A DNA stretch of 64,000 bases from VXNE01 sp965116625 (GTDB taxonomy: Bacteria; Pseudomonadota; Gammaproteobacteria; Pseudomonadales; Azotimanducaceae): positions 3,286,001 to 3,350,000 of the forward strand of contig OZ220717.1 of NCBI GenBank assembly GCA_965116625.1. The letters run 5' to 3'. The notes beneath the pieces were generated by a model, which did not search any database, had not been told where the DNA came from, and saw only the letters and a program-made list of their open reading frames with translations. The stretch's first letter is position 1. Each line of letters begins with the position of its first letter. The translations under genes and the position numbers were made by a program. Shown piece by piece: positions 52,643-61,547 of the stretch.

Positions 52643-52895
52643 TTCTTCATCTCCTGGCTCGTTGTTTCCGTCCCCACCCCTTGCGTCGCCGGGCGAAGCG
52701 GGGATCCCTGCCGCAGTTGGTTACGAGCCTTGCCCAAGACGGCGCCGCCGTCAACACGGTGGACGGCAATCGTAGGAAGACACCCGGCACCGATAGGCGA
52801 GGGCCATCAGGCACTTTCATTGGGGATGCGACTGCTCGTACACCATTCACGGTTACGACGGCCAAGCTACGCTCGAGGTCGAGCCGCGATCGCAC

Positions 52896-53162
52896 TCAGC
52901 CGATGCCGCGGGCAATGTGGGCGTTATGTGCCTTGCGTTCAGCCCGCACGAACTCACGGATGTCCACCGAAGTCCGGATCGAGCCATGATGGACGAGAAT
53001 GCCCTGCTTGCGAACGAGCGCTGATCCTTCGTCGGCCCGGCGAAGGGTGATCCCGTTCGAGCTGGCTTCGATCTGTATTTGACACCCGGGAGTCAGGTTG
53101 AACTGCTCCCTGAGGGCTTTCGGCACGACCAACCTTCCTGCCATATCAATGGTAACGAACAT
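52896..53162 (-). CDS. AbrB/VapB-type DNA-binding protein
   Basis: This 88-aa protein (ATG 53162) has a SpoVT/AbrB swapped-hairpin domain: MFVTIDMAGRLVVPKALREQ, FNLTPGCQIQIEASSNGITLR. A VapB-like tail follows (TSVDIREFVRAERKAH). Such proteins usually precede a PIN-domain toxin gene. The downstream 250 bases (52643-52895) hold no PIN frame, so the toxin is missing or has decayed. It could be an orphan regulator. Confidence 0.75.
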   Translation of the reverse strand: MFVTIDMAGRLVVPKALREQFNLTPGCQIQIEASSNGITLRRADEGSALVRKQGILVHHGSIRTSVDIREFVRAERKAHNAHIARGIG

Positions 53163-53290
53163 GCCGAAATGGTATTTCACATGGCAGTTGCGATCCATGA
53201 GGGCAAAGGGGGCCGTTACAAGGGGATGGTTGACCTCCCCGCCCTTCTCGCATTCAATGCAGTGTTTATGTGCGAGAAGATGGGGTGGGA

Positions 53291-53704
53291 ATGAAACAGG
53301 GCGTTAATCCCGACGACTTGACGCGGCCGTTCTGGGAAGCCGCTAACGAGGAGCGCCTCGTCATCCAGAATTGCGCGAGCTGCGACCGGCTCCAGCACCC
53401 GCCGGCGGAGACCTGCTCGAAGTGCGGATCGGGCGCCGCACTGGAGTGGAAAGAGATGAGTGGCCGGGGACGCATTTACCACTACGGCGTCGTGCATGAC
53501 TGTCCCATCCGGCTGCTGCAGGACGACCAGCCCTTCAATTGCGCGGTCATCAATCTCGACGAGGATCCCGGCATCCAGATGTATTCCCACCTGCCAGGGA
53601 CGCCGGTGGACGAGGTGCCGGTAGGAGCCGCCGTCGAACTGGTGTTCGATACCGCGGCCAACGGGCAGAAGGTCCCGGAGTGGCGGGTGGTCACGGAGAG
53701 CTGA
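53291..53704 (+). CDS. Zn-ribbon OB-fold (DUF35) protein, thiolase partner
   Basis: This 137-aa protein starts at ATG 53291 after GGTGGGA. It has a rubredoxin-like Zn ribbon (CASCDRLQHPPAETCSKC) and an OB fold (GRGRIYHYGVVHDCPIRLL; PVGAAVELVFDTAANG). Members of this family associate with thiolase-like enzymes as acyl-CoA-binding subunits. The stop overlaps the thiolase start (TGATG), strongly suggesting a complex. Confidence 0.9.
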   Translation: MKQGVNPDDLTRPFWEAANEERLVIQNCASCDRLQHPPAETCSKCGSGAALEWKEMSGRGRIYHYGVVHDCPIRLLQDDQPFNCAVINLDEDPGIQMYSHLPGTPVDEVPVGAAVELVFDTAANGQKVPEWRVVTES

Positions 53705-55029
53705 TGGCCACCGAGAACGCACCCCAATCGATGTACCGGGCCCGGGAGGGGCTGGGAGTCTGGGAACACCGCGGCCAAGTTGCGGCGGTGGGGATTGGAC
53801 ACGGCCCCACATCGCGGCGCTGGGACGGCAAGGCTGACTCCTCGGTAGGCGCGATCAGCCTCCTCGCCCTGCGCAAGGCGATCGAAGACGCCGGGGTAAA
53901 CCCGGAAGACATCGACGGACTCGTGATGGATGAACTCACGACCACCGGCGCCTTCTGGCCCCGCGACCAGGAACTGCCCTGGGACGTGATCAATGCCTAC
54001 AACCGTACCGACGCACCGCTCGACGGCATCACCCAGTTGAGTGCCGAGTGGATTCTCAAGAACATGCCCGAGCTCACCGGGGTCCATTTCACGATGTACG
54101 GCCGGGTCTGCATGTCGAATGCGATCGTGGTCGCCGCCCAGGCTATCGGCGAGGGGCGCGCGCATACCTGCCTCGTCCTCAAGGCTTGGCACAACCTGCC
54201 CGGCCGCTACTACCAGACCGGTCCCAACGCCGAGGACGCCATTCCGGGCACCTCCGCGATGCGCTCGCTGTGGGGCGCTCCCGCCTGTTACGGCACGGCG
54301 ATCCAGTTCGCCGAGTACTGCCGCAAGTACGGCAAGAACCACGACATGATGGCCCCGTTCATCTCGAACTCGAGGCGCAACGGCCTCAAGTTCCCCGAGG
54401 GGTACTGGGCGCAGCACCGCCCGGAGGAGATCACCCCGGAGGACTACAAGGCCGCGCGGTGGATCGCGAAGCCCGCGAACCTGTTCGACAACGACATACC
54501 GATCATGTGTTCCTCGGCGTATCTATTCACCACCGCCGAGCGTGCCCGGCACCTGAAACAGAAGCCTGTCTACATCCTGGGTCACGCATCGAGCCGGGGG
54601 CAGGCGCGCAGTTTCATCCCGACGCTGGACGAAGTCGAGGCAGAGTGCGCATCCAGCGGCCGCAAGCTGCTGGAAGCCGCGGGCATCACCGTGGACGATG
54701 TGTCGTTCGAGAACCTCTACGACGGGTTTCCGCAGTTCCACCAGTTCCACATGGAAGGGCTTCGCTACCGGGGGATACAGCCCGGCGATGCGCTCGATTT
54801 CTACCAGACAGACATCAGCATCAGCGGACCCAACCCGGTGTCGCCGAGCGGCGGTAACATCGGCAGCGGGCGCAGCCGGTTCTGGATGCACACGGATTGC
54901 ATACAGCAGATTCAGCGTCGCGCCGGCGAACGCCAGGTGACGGGAGTCGAGCCGGTGATCGGCGTGTCCGGGGGCCCGATGCCTACAGGTGGAAACTTCA
55001 CGTGCTGGAGCGCCACACCGGACTACTGA
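53704..55029 (+). CDS. Thiolase-like acetyl-CoA acyltransferase, copy 1
   Basis: This 441-aa SCP-x/HMG-type thiolase superfamily protein has GIGHGPTSRRWDGK, a cysteine region MYGRVCMSNAIVVAAQAI, an HTCLVLKAWHNLPGRYY segment and a C-terminal NIGSGRSRFWMHTDCIQQIQRRAG. It is probably an acyl-CoA C-acetyltransferase or related condensing/cleaving enzyme working with the coupled DUF35 protein. It is about 93% identical by eye to the next gene. The residue before the cysteine differs (RVC here, PGC in copy 2), which may affect activity. Confidence 0.82.
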   Translation: MATENAPQSMYRAREGLGVWEHRGQVAAVGIGHGPTSRRWDGKADSSVGAISLLALRKAIEDAGVNPEDIDGLVMDELTTTGAFWPRDQELPWDVINAYNRTDAPLDGITQLSAEWILKNMPELTGVHFTMYGRVCMSNAIVVAAQAIGEGRAHTCLVLKAWHNLPGRYYQTGPNAEDAIPGTSAMRSLWGAPACYGTAIQFAEYCRKYGKNHDMMAPFISNSRRNGLKFPEGYWAQHRPEEITPEDYKAARWIAKPANLFDNDIPIMCSSAYLFTTAERARHLKQKPVYILGHASSRGQARSFIPTLDEVEAECASSGRKLLEAAGITVDDVSFENLYDGFPQFHQFHMEGLRYRGIQPGDALDFYQTDISISGPNPVSPSGGNIGSGRSRFWMHTDCIQQIQRRAGERQVTGVEPVIGVSGGPMPTGGNFTCWSATPDY

Positions 55030-55101
55030 TTCCAGAAACCGGCATCTGAAACCCGAGCCCGGTCGGAAAGCTCCCGAGCGGCGCGTGGCAGGAGAGAACC
55101 C

Positions 55102-56427
55102 ATGAGCACCGAGAACGCACCCCAATCCATGTACCGCTCCCGGGAGGGCCTGGGAGTATGGGAACACCGCGGCAAAGTCGCGGCCGTGGGAATCGGACAT
55201 GGCCCGACATCCCGGCGCTGGGATGGCAAGCCGGACACGTCCCTCGGCGCCATCAGCCTCGTTGCGTTGCGAAAAGCGATCGAAGACGCGGGTGTCGATC
55301 CCGGGGACATCGATGGACTCGTGATGGACGAAAAAACGACCACCGGCGCATTCTGGCCTCGCGGCCAGGAACTGCCCTGGGACGTGATCAACGCCTACAA
55401 CACTACGGATGTGCCGCTGGACGGCATTACCCAACTGAGCGCCGAGTGGATCCTCAAGAACATGCCCGAACTCACGGGCAACAGGTTCACCATGTACGGC
55501 CCGGGCTGCATGTCGAATGCCATCGTTGTCGCCGCCCAGGCGATCGGTGACGGCCTCGCCCACACCTGCCTCGTTCTCAAGAGTTGGCACAACCTGCCGG
55601 GACGCTACTACCAGACCGGGGCCAACGCCGATGACGCGATACCGGGAACGCCCGCCTTGCGTTCCGTGTGGGGCGCCCCTGCGTGCTACGGCACGGCGAT
55701 CCAGTTCGCCGAGTACTGCCGCAAGTACGGCAAGAACCACGACATGATGGCACCGTTCATCTCGAACTCGAGGCGCAACGGCCTCAAGTTCCCCGAGGGC
55801 TACTGGGCGCAGCACCGGCCGGAGGAGATCACTCCGGAGGACTACAAGGCGGCACGCTGGATCGCGAAGCCCGCGAACCTGTTCGACAACGACATACCGA
55901 TCATGTGTTCCGCGGCGTATCTCTTCACCACCGCCGAGCGCGCCCGGCACATGAAGCAGAAGCCGGTCTACATCCTGGGCCACGCGTCGAGCCGTGGCCA
56001 GGCGCGCAGCTTCATCCCGACGCTCGACGAGGTGGAGGCGGAATGCGCCGAGAGCGGCCGCAAGCTGCTGGAAGCGGCGGGGATCACCGTGGACGACGTC
56101 TCTTTCGAGAACCTCTACGACGGCTTCCCGCAGTTCCACCAGTTCCACATGGAAGGGATCCGCTACCGGGGCATCCAGCCGGGAGAGGCGCTCGACTTCT
56201 ACCAGACGGACATCAGCATCAGCGGTCCCAACCCGGTGTCGCCGAGCGGCGGCAACATCGGCAGCGGCCGCAGCCGCTTCTGGATGCACACGGACTGCAT
56301 CCAGCAGATACAGCGCCGGGCCGGGGAACGCCAGGTGACGGGCGTCGAACCCGTGATCGGCGTGTCCGGCGGCCCCATGCCCACAGGCGGCAACTTCACC
56401 TGCTGGAGCGCGACACCAGACTATTGA
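55102..56427 (+). CDS. Thiolase-like acetyl-CoA acyltransferase, copy 2
   Basis: This 441-aa tandem duplicate of the preceding gene has about 30 residue differences, nearly all in the first 190 residues. It carries the ordinary MYGPGCMSN cysteine motif. The C-terminal ~250 residues are almost identical to copy 1 and their DNA is highly similar. It starts 72 bases after copy 1 and probably belongs to the same transcript with the DUF35 gene. Both may form a heteromeric enzyme, or copy 1 may be a specialised or declining duplicate. Confidence 0.85.
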   Translation: MSTENAPQSMYRSREGLGVWEHRGKVAAVGIGHGPTSRRWDGKPDTSLGAISLVALRKAIEDAGVDPGDIDGLVMDEKTTTGAFWPRGQELPWDVINAYNTTDVPLDGITQLSAEWILKNMPELTGNRFTMYGPGCMSNAIVVAAQAIGDGLAHTCLVLKSWHNLPGRYYQTGANADDAIPGTPALRSVWGAPACYGTAIQFAEYCRKYGKNHDMMAPFISNSRRNGLKFPEGYWAQHRPEEITPEDYKAARWIAKPANLFDNDIPIMCSAAYLFTTAERARHMKQKPVYILGHASSRGQARSFIPTLDEVEAECAESGRKLLEAAGITVDDVSFENLYDGFPQFHQFHMEGIRYRGIQPGEALDFYQTDISISGPNPVSPSGGNIGSGRSRFWMHTDCIQQIQRRAGERQVTGVEPVIGVSGGPMPTGGNFTCWSATPDY

Positions 56428-56444
56428 TAGAAGGAATCAACAGG

Positions 56445-56792
56445 ATGATCTTGATCAGCTTCGACATCGACGGGACGCTGGAGGAAGGCGACCCGCCTGG
56501 GGTCCTGACCATGGACTTCGTTCGCGAAGTGAAAGGCCAGGGTTACCTCGTCGGTAGCTGTTCCGACCGGCCCATCAGCGCCCAGCGCGCCATGTGGGAA
56601 CGCCACGGCATCGAGGTCGACTTCACCGTGTCGAAACACATGCTCGAAGACGTCAAGGCGGACTTCGACGCCGAGGTCTACTACCACATCGGCGATCGGG
56701 AGGACCTGGACAAGCGCCCTGCGGAGAAGGCCGGGTTCGAGTTCCTGTGGCCGCACGAGGCCACGGACAGGCCCTGGTCCGAGGGCACGTAA
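56445..56792 (+). CDS. HAD-superfamily-like small hydrolase
   Basis: This 115-aa protein starts at ATG 56445, 17 bases after the thiolase. FDIDGTLEEGDPPG is the HAD nucleophile loop (DxDGT). GSCSDRPISAQRAMW gives motif II (S), and HIGDREDLDKRPAEKAGF gives motif IV (GD-x-D). It lacks a cap domain, so it is a short class-0-like phosphatase or a non-catalytic relative. It is probably the last gene of the DUF35-thiolase operon. Confidence 0.75.
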   Translation: MILISFDIDGTLEEGDPPGVLTMDFVREVKGQGYLVGSCSDRPISAQRAMWERHGIEVDFTVSKHMLEDVKADFDAEVYYHIGDREDLDKRPAEKAGFEFLWPHEATDRPWSEGT

Positions 56793-56853
56793 CGCCCCAA
56801 AAAGCGAACCTGAAGCGAAATGTATGCGGCGACCAGTGCTCGCCGCCACGGCG

Positions 56854-57141
56854 TCAGGCGATGCCGTCCATGAATCCCGCAAGCTCGATGTCGAGGGACG
56901 TGACGCCCCCGGCGTCGTGCGTGGACAGGCGCACCTCGACCCGGTTCCAGACGTTGAACCACTCCGGATGGTGATTCATCTGTTCCGCTTTCAGCGCCGA
57001 CCGGCTCATGAAGCCAAAAGCGGCGTTGAAGTCGTCGAACCGATAGGTCTTCTCGATCCCGTTGCCCGCGTCGTCGAGCGCCCATCCGTCGAGCCCGGCG
57101 ACCGCGGATTGCAGCGCATCGTCAGTCAGTTTGTCCGCCAT
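56854..57141 (-). CDS. phhB: Pterin-4a-carbinolamine dehydratase
   Basis: This 95-aa enzyme recycles the tetrahydrobiopterin cofactor after aromatic hydroxylation by dehydrating 4a-hydroxytetrahydropterin. The hallmark MNHHPEWFNVWNRVEVRLST contains the HHPEW motif and conserved histidines. Helical GFMSRSALKAEQ precedes it. Length and order fit the family fully. No phenylalanine hydroxylase is next to it. Confidence 0.95.
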   Translation of the reverse strand: MADKLTDDALQSAVAGLDGWALDDAGNGIEKTYRFDDFNAAFGFMSRSALKAEQMNHHPEWFNVWNRVEVRLSTHDAGGVTSLDIELAGFMDGIA

Positions 57142-57178
57142 CGATGTCCCTCCACTATCGCGCGCGATGAACCGGCCG

Positions 57179-57841
57179 TCATGCCGCCTCGTCGAGACGC
57201 TTGGTCATCTGCTCCATGTACAGGTCGTTGAACTGTTCCGGGACCGAGTCCCGTACCCGGGGATCGCCAACCAGGGCGTCCATCCATCCGGAAACCAGCG
57301 GGAAGTCCGCCATCAGCCCGCTCTCGATCATTGGCTCCACCATGCTGAAACGCTGCAGGAACGGCGCATAGGCGGCATCCACCAGGCAGAGGTCGGGTCC
57401 GCAGAAGAACGGGCCGTCTCCTCCATTGCGCTCGACGGAAATCGCGTCTTCCAGCTTGCCCACATGCTGCCGGGCGGTTTCCATCGCCTTTTCGCGCTTC
57501 TCCGGTTCCTTCACGTAGACCCCGCCCAGCCCCGAGGCGAAGATGGGCACAAAGTCGGTCCAGGCGCGATGCCTCGCGCGAGTGAACGCGTCTTCCGGAT
57601 GCAACCGCGGCGGAATCTTTTCGTCGAGGTACTCGGCTATCGCGTTCGACTCGAACAGCGGACGACCGTCCACCTGCAGCATGGGAACCTTCCCATGCGG
57701 CGATAGCTCGAGGAACCATTCGGGTTTGTCGCGCAGGTTGATGTAGGTGACTTCAAAGTCGACGTTCTTGGCGCGCATAACGATCACGGCGCGCTGCACC
57801 CAGGGTCAGGTATACGAACTTGCGAGATGGTATTCGGCCAT
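57179..57841 (-). CDS. Glutathione S-transferase, probable selenoprotein (UGA = Sec at residue 12)
   Basis: From ATG 57841 the frame reads MAEYHLASSYT, then UGA (57808-57806), then PWVQRAVIVMRAKNVDFEVT and the rest of a normal GST. That rest includes INLRDKPEWFLELSPHGKVP with the cis-proline glutathione site, ESNAIAEYLDE and the all-helical C-terminal domain. GST relatives have CPxVQRAVI at this point, so UGA sits exactly where the active cysteine belongs. A GCGCGC/GCGCGC hairpin follows 11 bases later. A naive call starting at GTG 57799 loses strand beta-1 and the active residue. The product is 220 aa with Sec. A GGGGAG site precedes the ATG. Confidence 0.82.
57771..57808 (-). promoter_or_regulatory. 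UGA codon with bacterial SECIS-like hairpin
   Basis: On the minus strand the UGA (57808-57806) is followed by 11 bases, then a GCGCGC arm (57794-57789), a 12-base loop beginning CG (57788-57777) and a GCGCGC arm (57776-57771). The apical loop starts 18 bases after the UGA and has a G in its first two positions, as in known bacterial SECIS elements. This would recruit SelB with Sec-tRNA. Confidence 0.6.
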
Positions 57842-57932
57842 GCGATGAATCTCCCCTTCCAACCCCGGCGACCATAGGTTTCGACGCGGCTGCCGTCAAG
57901 CGGGAACCTTTGGGCGTGTCCCTGGACCGAGG

Positions 57933-59833
57933 TCAAGTTTCCCCGGCCAATTTCATAAGTTCCTTCCGAAACCTTAAGTTTTTCTTCCGGCCCCAGTCTT
58001 CGCGATGGTGCACCATGTCGATGACTTCCCGCTCGGAATGTGTCTTGAGCACATTGCGGCGCCGGGTCGGCATCGAATGATCGGGCCCGGCTGATACTGG
58101 CGGGATTTCCGCGGAAACACCTGAGAACTGCGGGCTCAGCGCCGGCGGCATCACTTCGCCGTCGCGGCCGACGAAGACGACGTCGCCGTCCTCCACCACG
58201 ATGTGGTAGGCGCCATGATGCAGCAATCGGTGATGGGCGCTGCACAGCAGCACGAGGTTCTCGAGACAGGTCTCCCCGCCGTCGATCCAGTGTTGGACGT
58301 GATGCGCCTCGACGTAGCGCTGGTGCGCGCAGCCCGGGAAGCGGCAGCGGTTCCTGTCGCGCAGCTTCAGCGCCCGCAGCAGCCGCGCCGGCACGATCCG
58401 GCTGCGGCGCTCGTAGTTGAGCAGGTTGCCCTTGGCGTCCTCGATGTACTCGGTGAGATCCGCGTCGCAGGCGATGTGCCGGGCGTCCTCCTCGTCGATG
58501 CCCCAGTCGCGCTCGACGTGGTAGCGCGCGCCGCCCGCGGACTGCTTGGCCAGCTCGTTGCGGCCGATGGTCAGCATCACCTCGTAGCGCCGGCCGGTGC
58601 GGCGGCGCTTCCAGGCCCCCGCGCGCGTCGCCAGGCAATGCTCGGCCATGTCCACCAGCGCGTCGGCGTAGCGCTGCTCCCGGCTCGACCACGCGAACTC
58701 CAGCCAGTCCGGCAGACCGTCCGCTTCCGCGGAAACATCTCCGGAAGCGTCCACGTCGCTCAAGGCGGCGCTCGAATCCCGCGCGAAGACGTCCTCGCCG
58801 CTCGCGCGATCGGCCTGCGTTTCCGCGGATACGTCTCCGCAAGCGTCCATATCTGTCACAGCCGCACTTGCATCCCGCGCACAGACTGCCCCGCCGTCGC
58901 GAACGCCCGCGCGATCATCGGGCGTTTCCGCGGAAACATCGGTCGCGGCCGATTCGACCTGCGGGTACGCCTCCCCGCCGTTGTCCTCCCCGTGTCGTCG
59001 GCCGGGGCTTCCGCGGAAACATCGGCGGGAACATCCGGCGCCCGTTCGGACTGCGCCGGCAGCGCTTTGCCGTCCATCGCACCGGCGCCGTCGACCGGCG
59101 CCTCCACGAATCCATCCACCGCCGCGGGTTCCGCATTCCCCGGCTGGCACATGGCCGCCAGCCACTCCCCATCGCGCGCCTCGCTCTCGTCCCTCCTGCC
59201 GTCGACCACCTGCTGCAATGCGTTGATCACCAGCGCGCCCCGCTCCGCCGGCACCGCCGCGGTGATGACCAGCATGCCGTCCTCGTAATACCAGTTCAGG
59301 CTTCGACGCTCTTCGCTGCTGGCGCGCCTGCGACGGCTGCCGCCGACCCGCTCGCAGGTCCGCACCAGGCTCTCCAACTGCGCCGCGCTGCTGCCCTCGG
59401 CGATCGCCAGCAGCATCGCGTCGGTGTGCGGCGTCGCCACCCGGGTGATGGCACGCACCTTGGAATAGCTGATCGCGCCGTCGCGAAAGGCCGCGTCGAT
59501 ATGCGGCAGCCGCGCAAGCGCCCGGCCGATGCGGATGCGCTCGCGGGAAGCGCAGGGCCCCAGGCCGCAGCGGTGGTCGAGCCAGTTGCCGAGACTGCAG
59601 TAGCCGCCCTCGCGCCAGGACCGGATGCGCTCCATGGCGGCGATGAGCTTGACGAAGCGCCAGTCGGCGAGGTTGATGCGGGCCGCCATGTCGGTGACGG
59701 CGCGGCGCAGCTCGCCGGGGTCGTCGGGAATGAAATCGAGGCGATCGGGGTCCGCTTCGGGAAGGACACTCTCGGTGGCTGGATCGGGCGTGAAGTCGAC
59801 ATGCTGGACGATTTCTTCGGTCGGGACGGACAT
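57933..59833 (-). pseudogene. DUF222/HNH endonuclease (13E12-type), one-base frameshift
   Basis: The N-terminal part (59833 to ~58990) carries DUF222: VTDMAARINLADWRFVKLIAA, GYCSLGNWLDHRCG, ARLPHIDAAFRDGAISYSKV. The C-terminal part, in another frame to 57933, has the HNH module CRFPGCAHQRYVEAHHVQHW, DGGETCLENLVLLCSAHH. The frames switch in an acidic linker with DVSAE repeats near a GGGG run (forward CCCC 58988-58991); adding one G rejoins them. The family is widespread and repetitive in genomes. The linker contains several TTCCGCGGAA palindromes. Sequencing error is possible. Confidence 0.75.
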
Positions 59834-59863
59834 GCTGGGAGACCTTGATGCGGAGGCTTTCTA

Positions 59864-59885
59864 ATACTGTCTATATTACCAGTAT
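59864..59885 (-). promoter_or_regulatory. Inverted repeat upstream of the DUF222 gene
   Basis: ATACTG (59864-59869) pairs with CAGTAT (59880-59885) across ten A/T-rich bases, 30 bases upstream of the DUF222 gene start. The surrounding ~60 bases are strongly AT-rich compared with the rest. It is probably the promoter/operator. The remainder to 60165 holds only a 15-base direct repeat (TATGGGAACACCAGG twice at about 60061-60090). Confidence 0.35.
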
Positions 59886-60165
59886 CACAGTCCTTTATCA
59901 TTGTTTTTATTGAGTAATATCGGAATTCTCTCCTGCCGGTCCGCCCCTGGATCGAGGCGATGCGTTCGGCGGGGTTGTCCACGCTTTGTCCACGGCGCCG
60001 GACCCCGACACTGAAGAGGCGCGGTGGTCAAAGGGTGGGCAACCCCACGACCACGGCCTCTATGGGAACACCAGGTATGGGAACACCAGGGGGGCCTCAA
60101 ACCTGAGCCGTCAAACAGTGACACCCGTAAACTATTCGCTCCGCCACCCTGGAGGGACCCCGTCC

Positions 60166-60954
60166 ATGAGCAAGACGATCGCATCCGACCGTACGATCCA
60201 CGACTGGCCCGCGCTGGTAGACGGCCTCAACCGTTTCCTGCGCCTGCGCACCACCCCCATCGGCATGAAGCTGTACGAGTCGGTCGAAGAAATGGAGGCG
60301 GTCCCCCGCATCCGTCGCCCCAGCGCCATACATACCACCGACCAGATCGTCGGCCAGGCCTGCCGCAATGGCTGGACCGTGGGGATCACCGCCGAGGACC
60401 TGGTCGGCGCGCAGTGCTCCACGGTCATCGGCCTGCACCCGCGCAACGACAAATGGCTGTCCGGAGAGCACATGGCCGGCGTCTGGTTCGAGACCGTGGA
60501 GGACTCCAGCCGTCACCAGCACCAGATGGATGTCGTCGACTATGGCAGGTACCAGGCCATGGCGGTGAGTCCGCTTGCGAACGGCCGTCTCGACCCGCCG
60601 GACATCGCCCTCATCTACGCGACGCCCGCCCAGATGATCCTGTTCATCAACGGGTTGCAGTGGACGGGCTTCAACAAGCTGAACTGGAGCTGCGTCGGCG
60701 AATCCGCCTGCGCGGACTCATGGGGCCGGGCGCTCAGGACCGGGGAGCCGAGCCTGTCCATACCGTGCTTCGCCGAAAGGCGCTACGGCGGCGTGATGGA
60801 GGACGAGTTGCTGATGGCGATCCCTCCCGGCTACCTGCCCAAGGTCATCGACGGCCTCGACCACCTGTCCCGCAACGGGCTGCGGTATCCGATCGCGCCC
60901 TACGGCGTCAATAACGATGCCCGCGCGGGCATGGGGGTGAGCTACGGGTCGTGA
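60166..60954 (+). CDS. DUF169 domain protein
   Basis: This 262-aa protein starts at ATG 60166 (MSKTIASDRTIHDW) after an AGGGA site. DUF169 features include LNRFLRLRTTPIGMKLYESVEEM near the N-terminus, C-rich GQACRNGWTVGITAEDLVGAQCS, ALIYATPAQMILFINGLQWTG and FNKLNWSCVGESACADSWGRAL. The family has no firm function; the conserved cysteines suggest metal or thiol chemistry. It is not obviously in an operon. Confidence 0.85.
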   Translation: MSKTIASDRTIHDWPALVDGLNRFLRLRTTPIGMKLYESVEEMEAVPRIRRPSAIHTTDQIVGQACRNGWTVGITAEDLVGAQCSTVIGLHPRNDKWLSGEHMAGVWFETVEDSSRHQHQMDVVDYGRYQAMAVSPLANGRLDPPDIALIYATPAQMILFINGLQWTGFNKLNWSCVGESACADSWGRALRTGEPSLSIPCFAERRYGGVMEDELLMAIPPGYLPKVIDGLDHLSRNGLRYPIAPYGVNNDARAGMGVSYGS

Positions 60955-61044
60955 CGCCAGCGCCACAACCCTGTGCGCGCCTCCCGCTTGATTGCAGGGC
61001 GCGCGTCTGCACAATGGTGGCCGGAACACGTACCGGAGCGATTC

Positions 61045-61512
<468 letters not shown>

Positions 61513-61547
61513 CGGCACTCCGCCGCCACCCGGCGGACGAAACCCCG

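Noticed and set aside
54523..56289. 588-codon minus-strand frame across both thiolase-like genes
   Set aside because: It mirrors the tandem duplication (its two halves repeat) and has no recognisable family; a shadow of the coding strand.
57779..57841. GST as a plain pseudogene with a premature stop
   Set aside because: Only one stop, located exactly at the catalytic Cys/Sec column, with a suitably spaced hairpin and no other damage; selenocysteine explains this better, though it is unproven.
60061..60090. 15-base direct repeat TATGGGAACACCAGG as a regulatory site
   Set aside because: Only two adjacent copies, probably a small slippage duplication; no link to a promoter could be shown.
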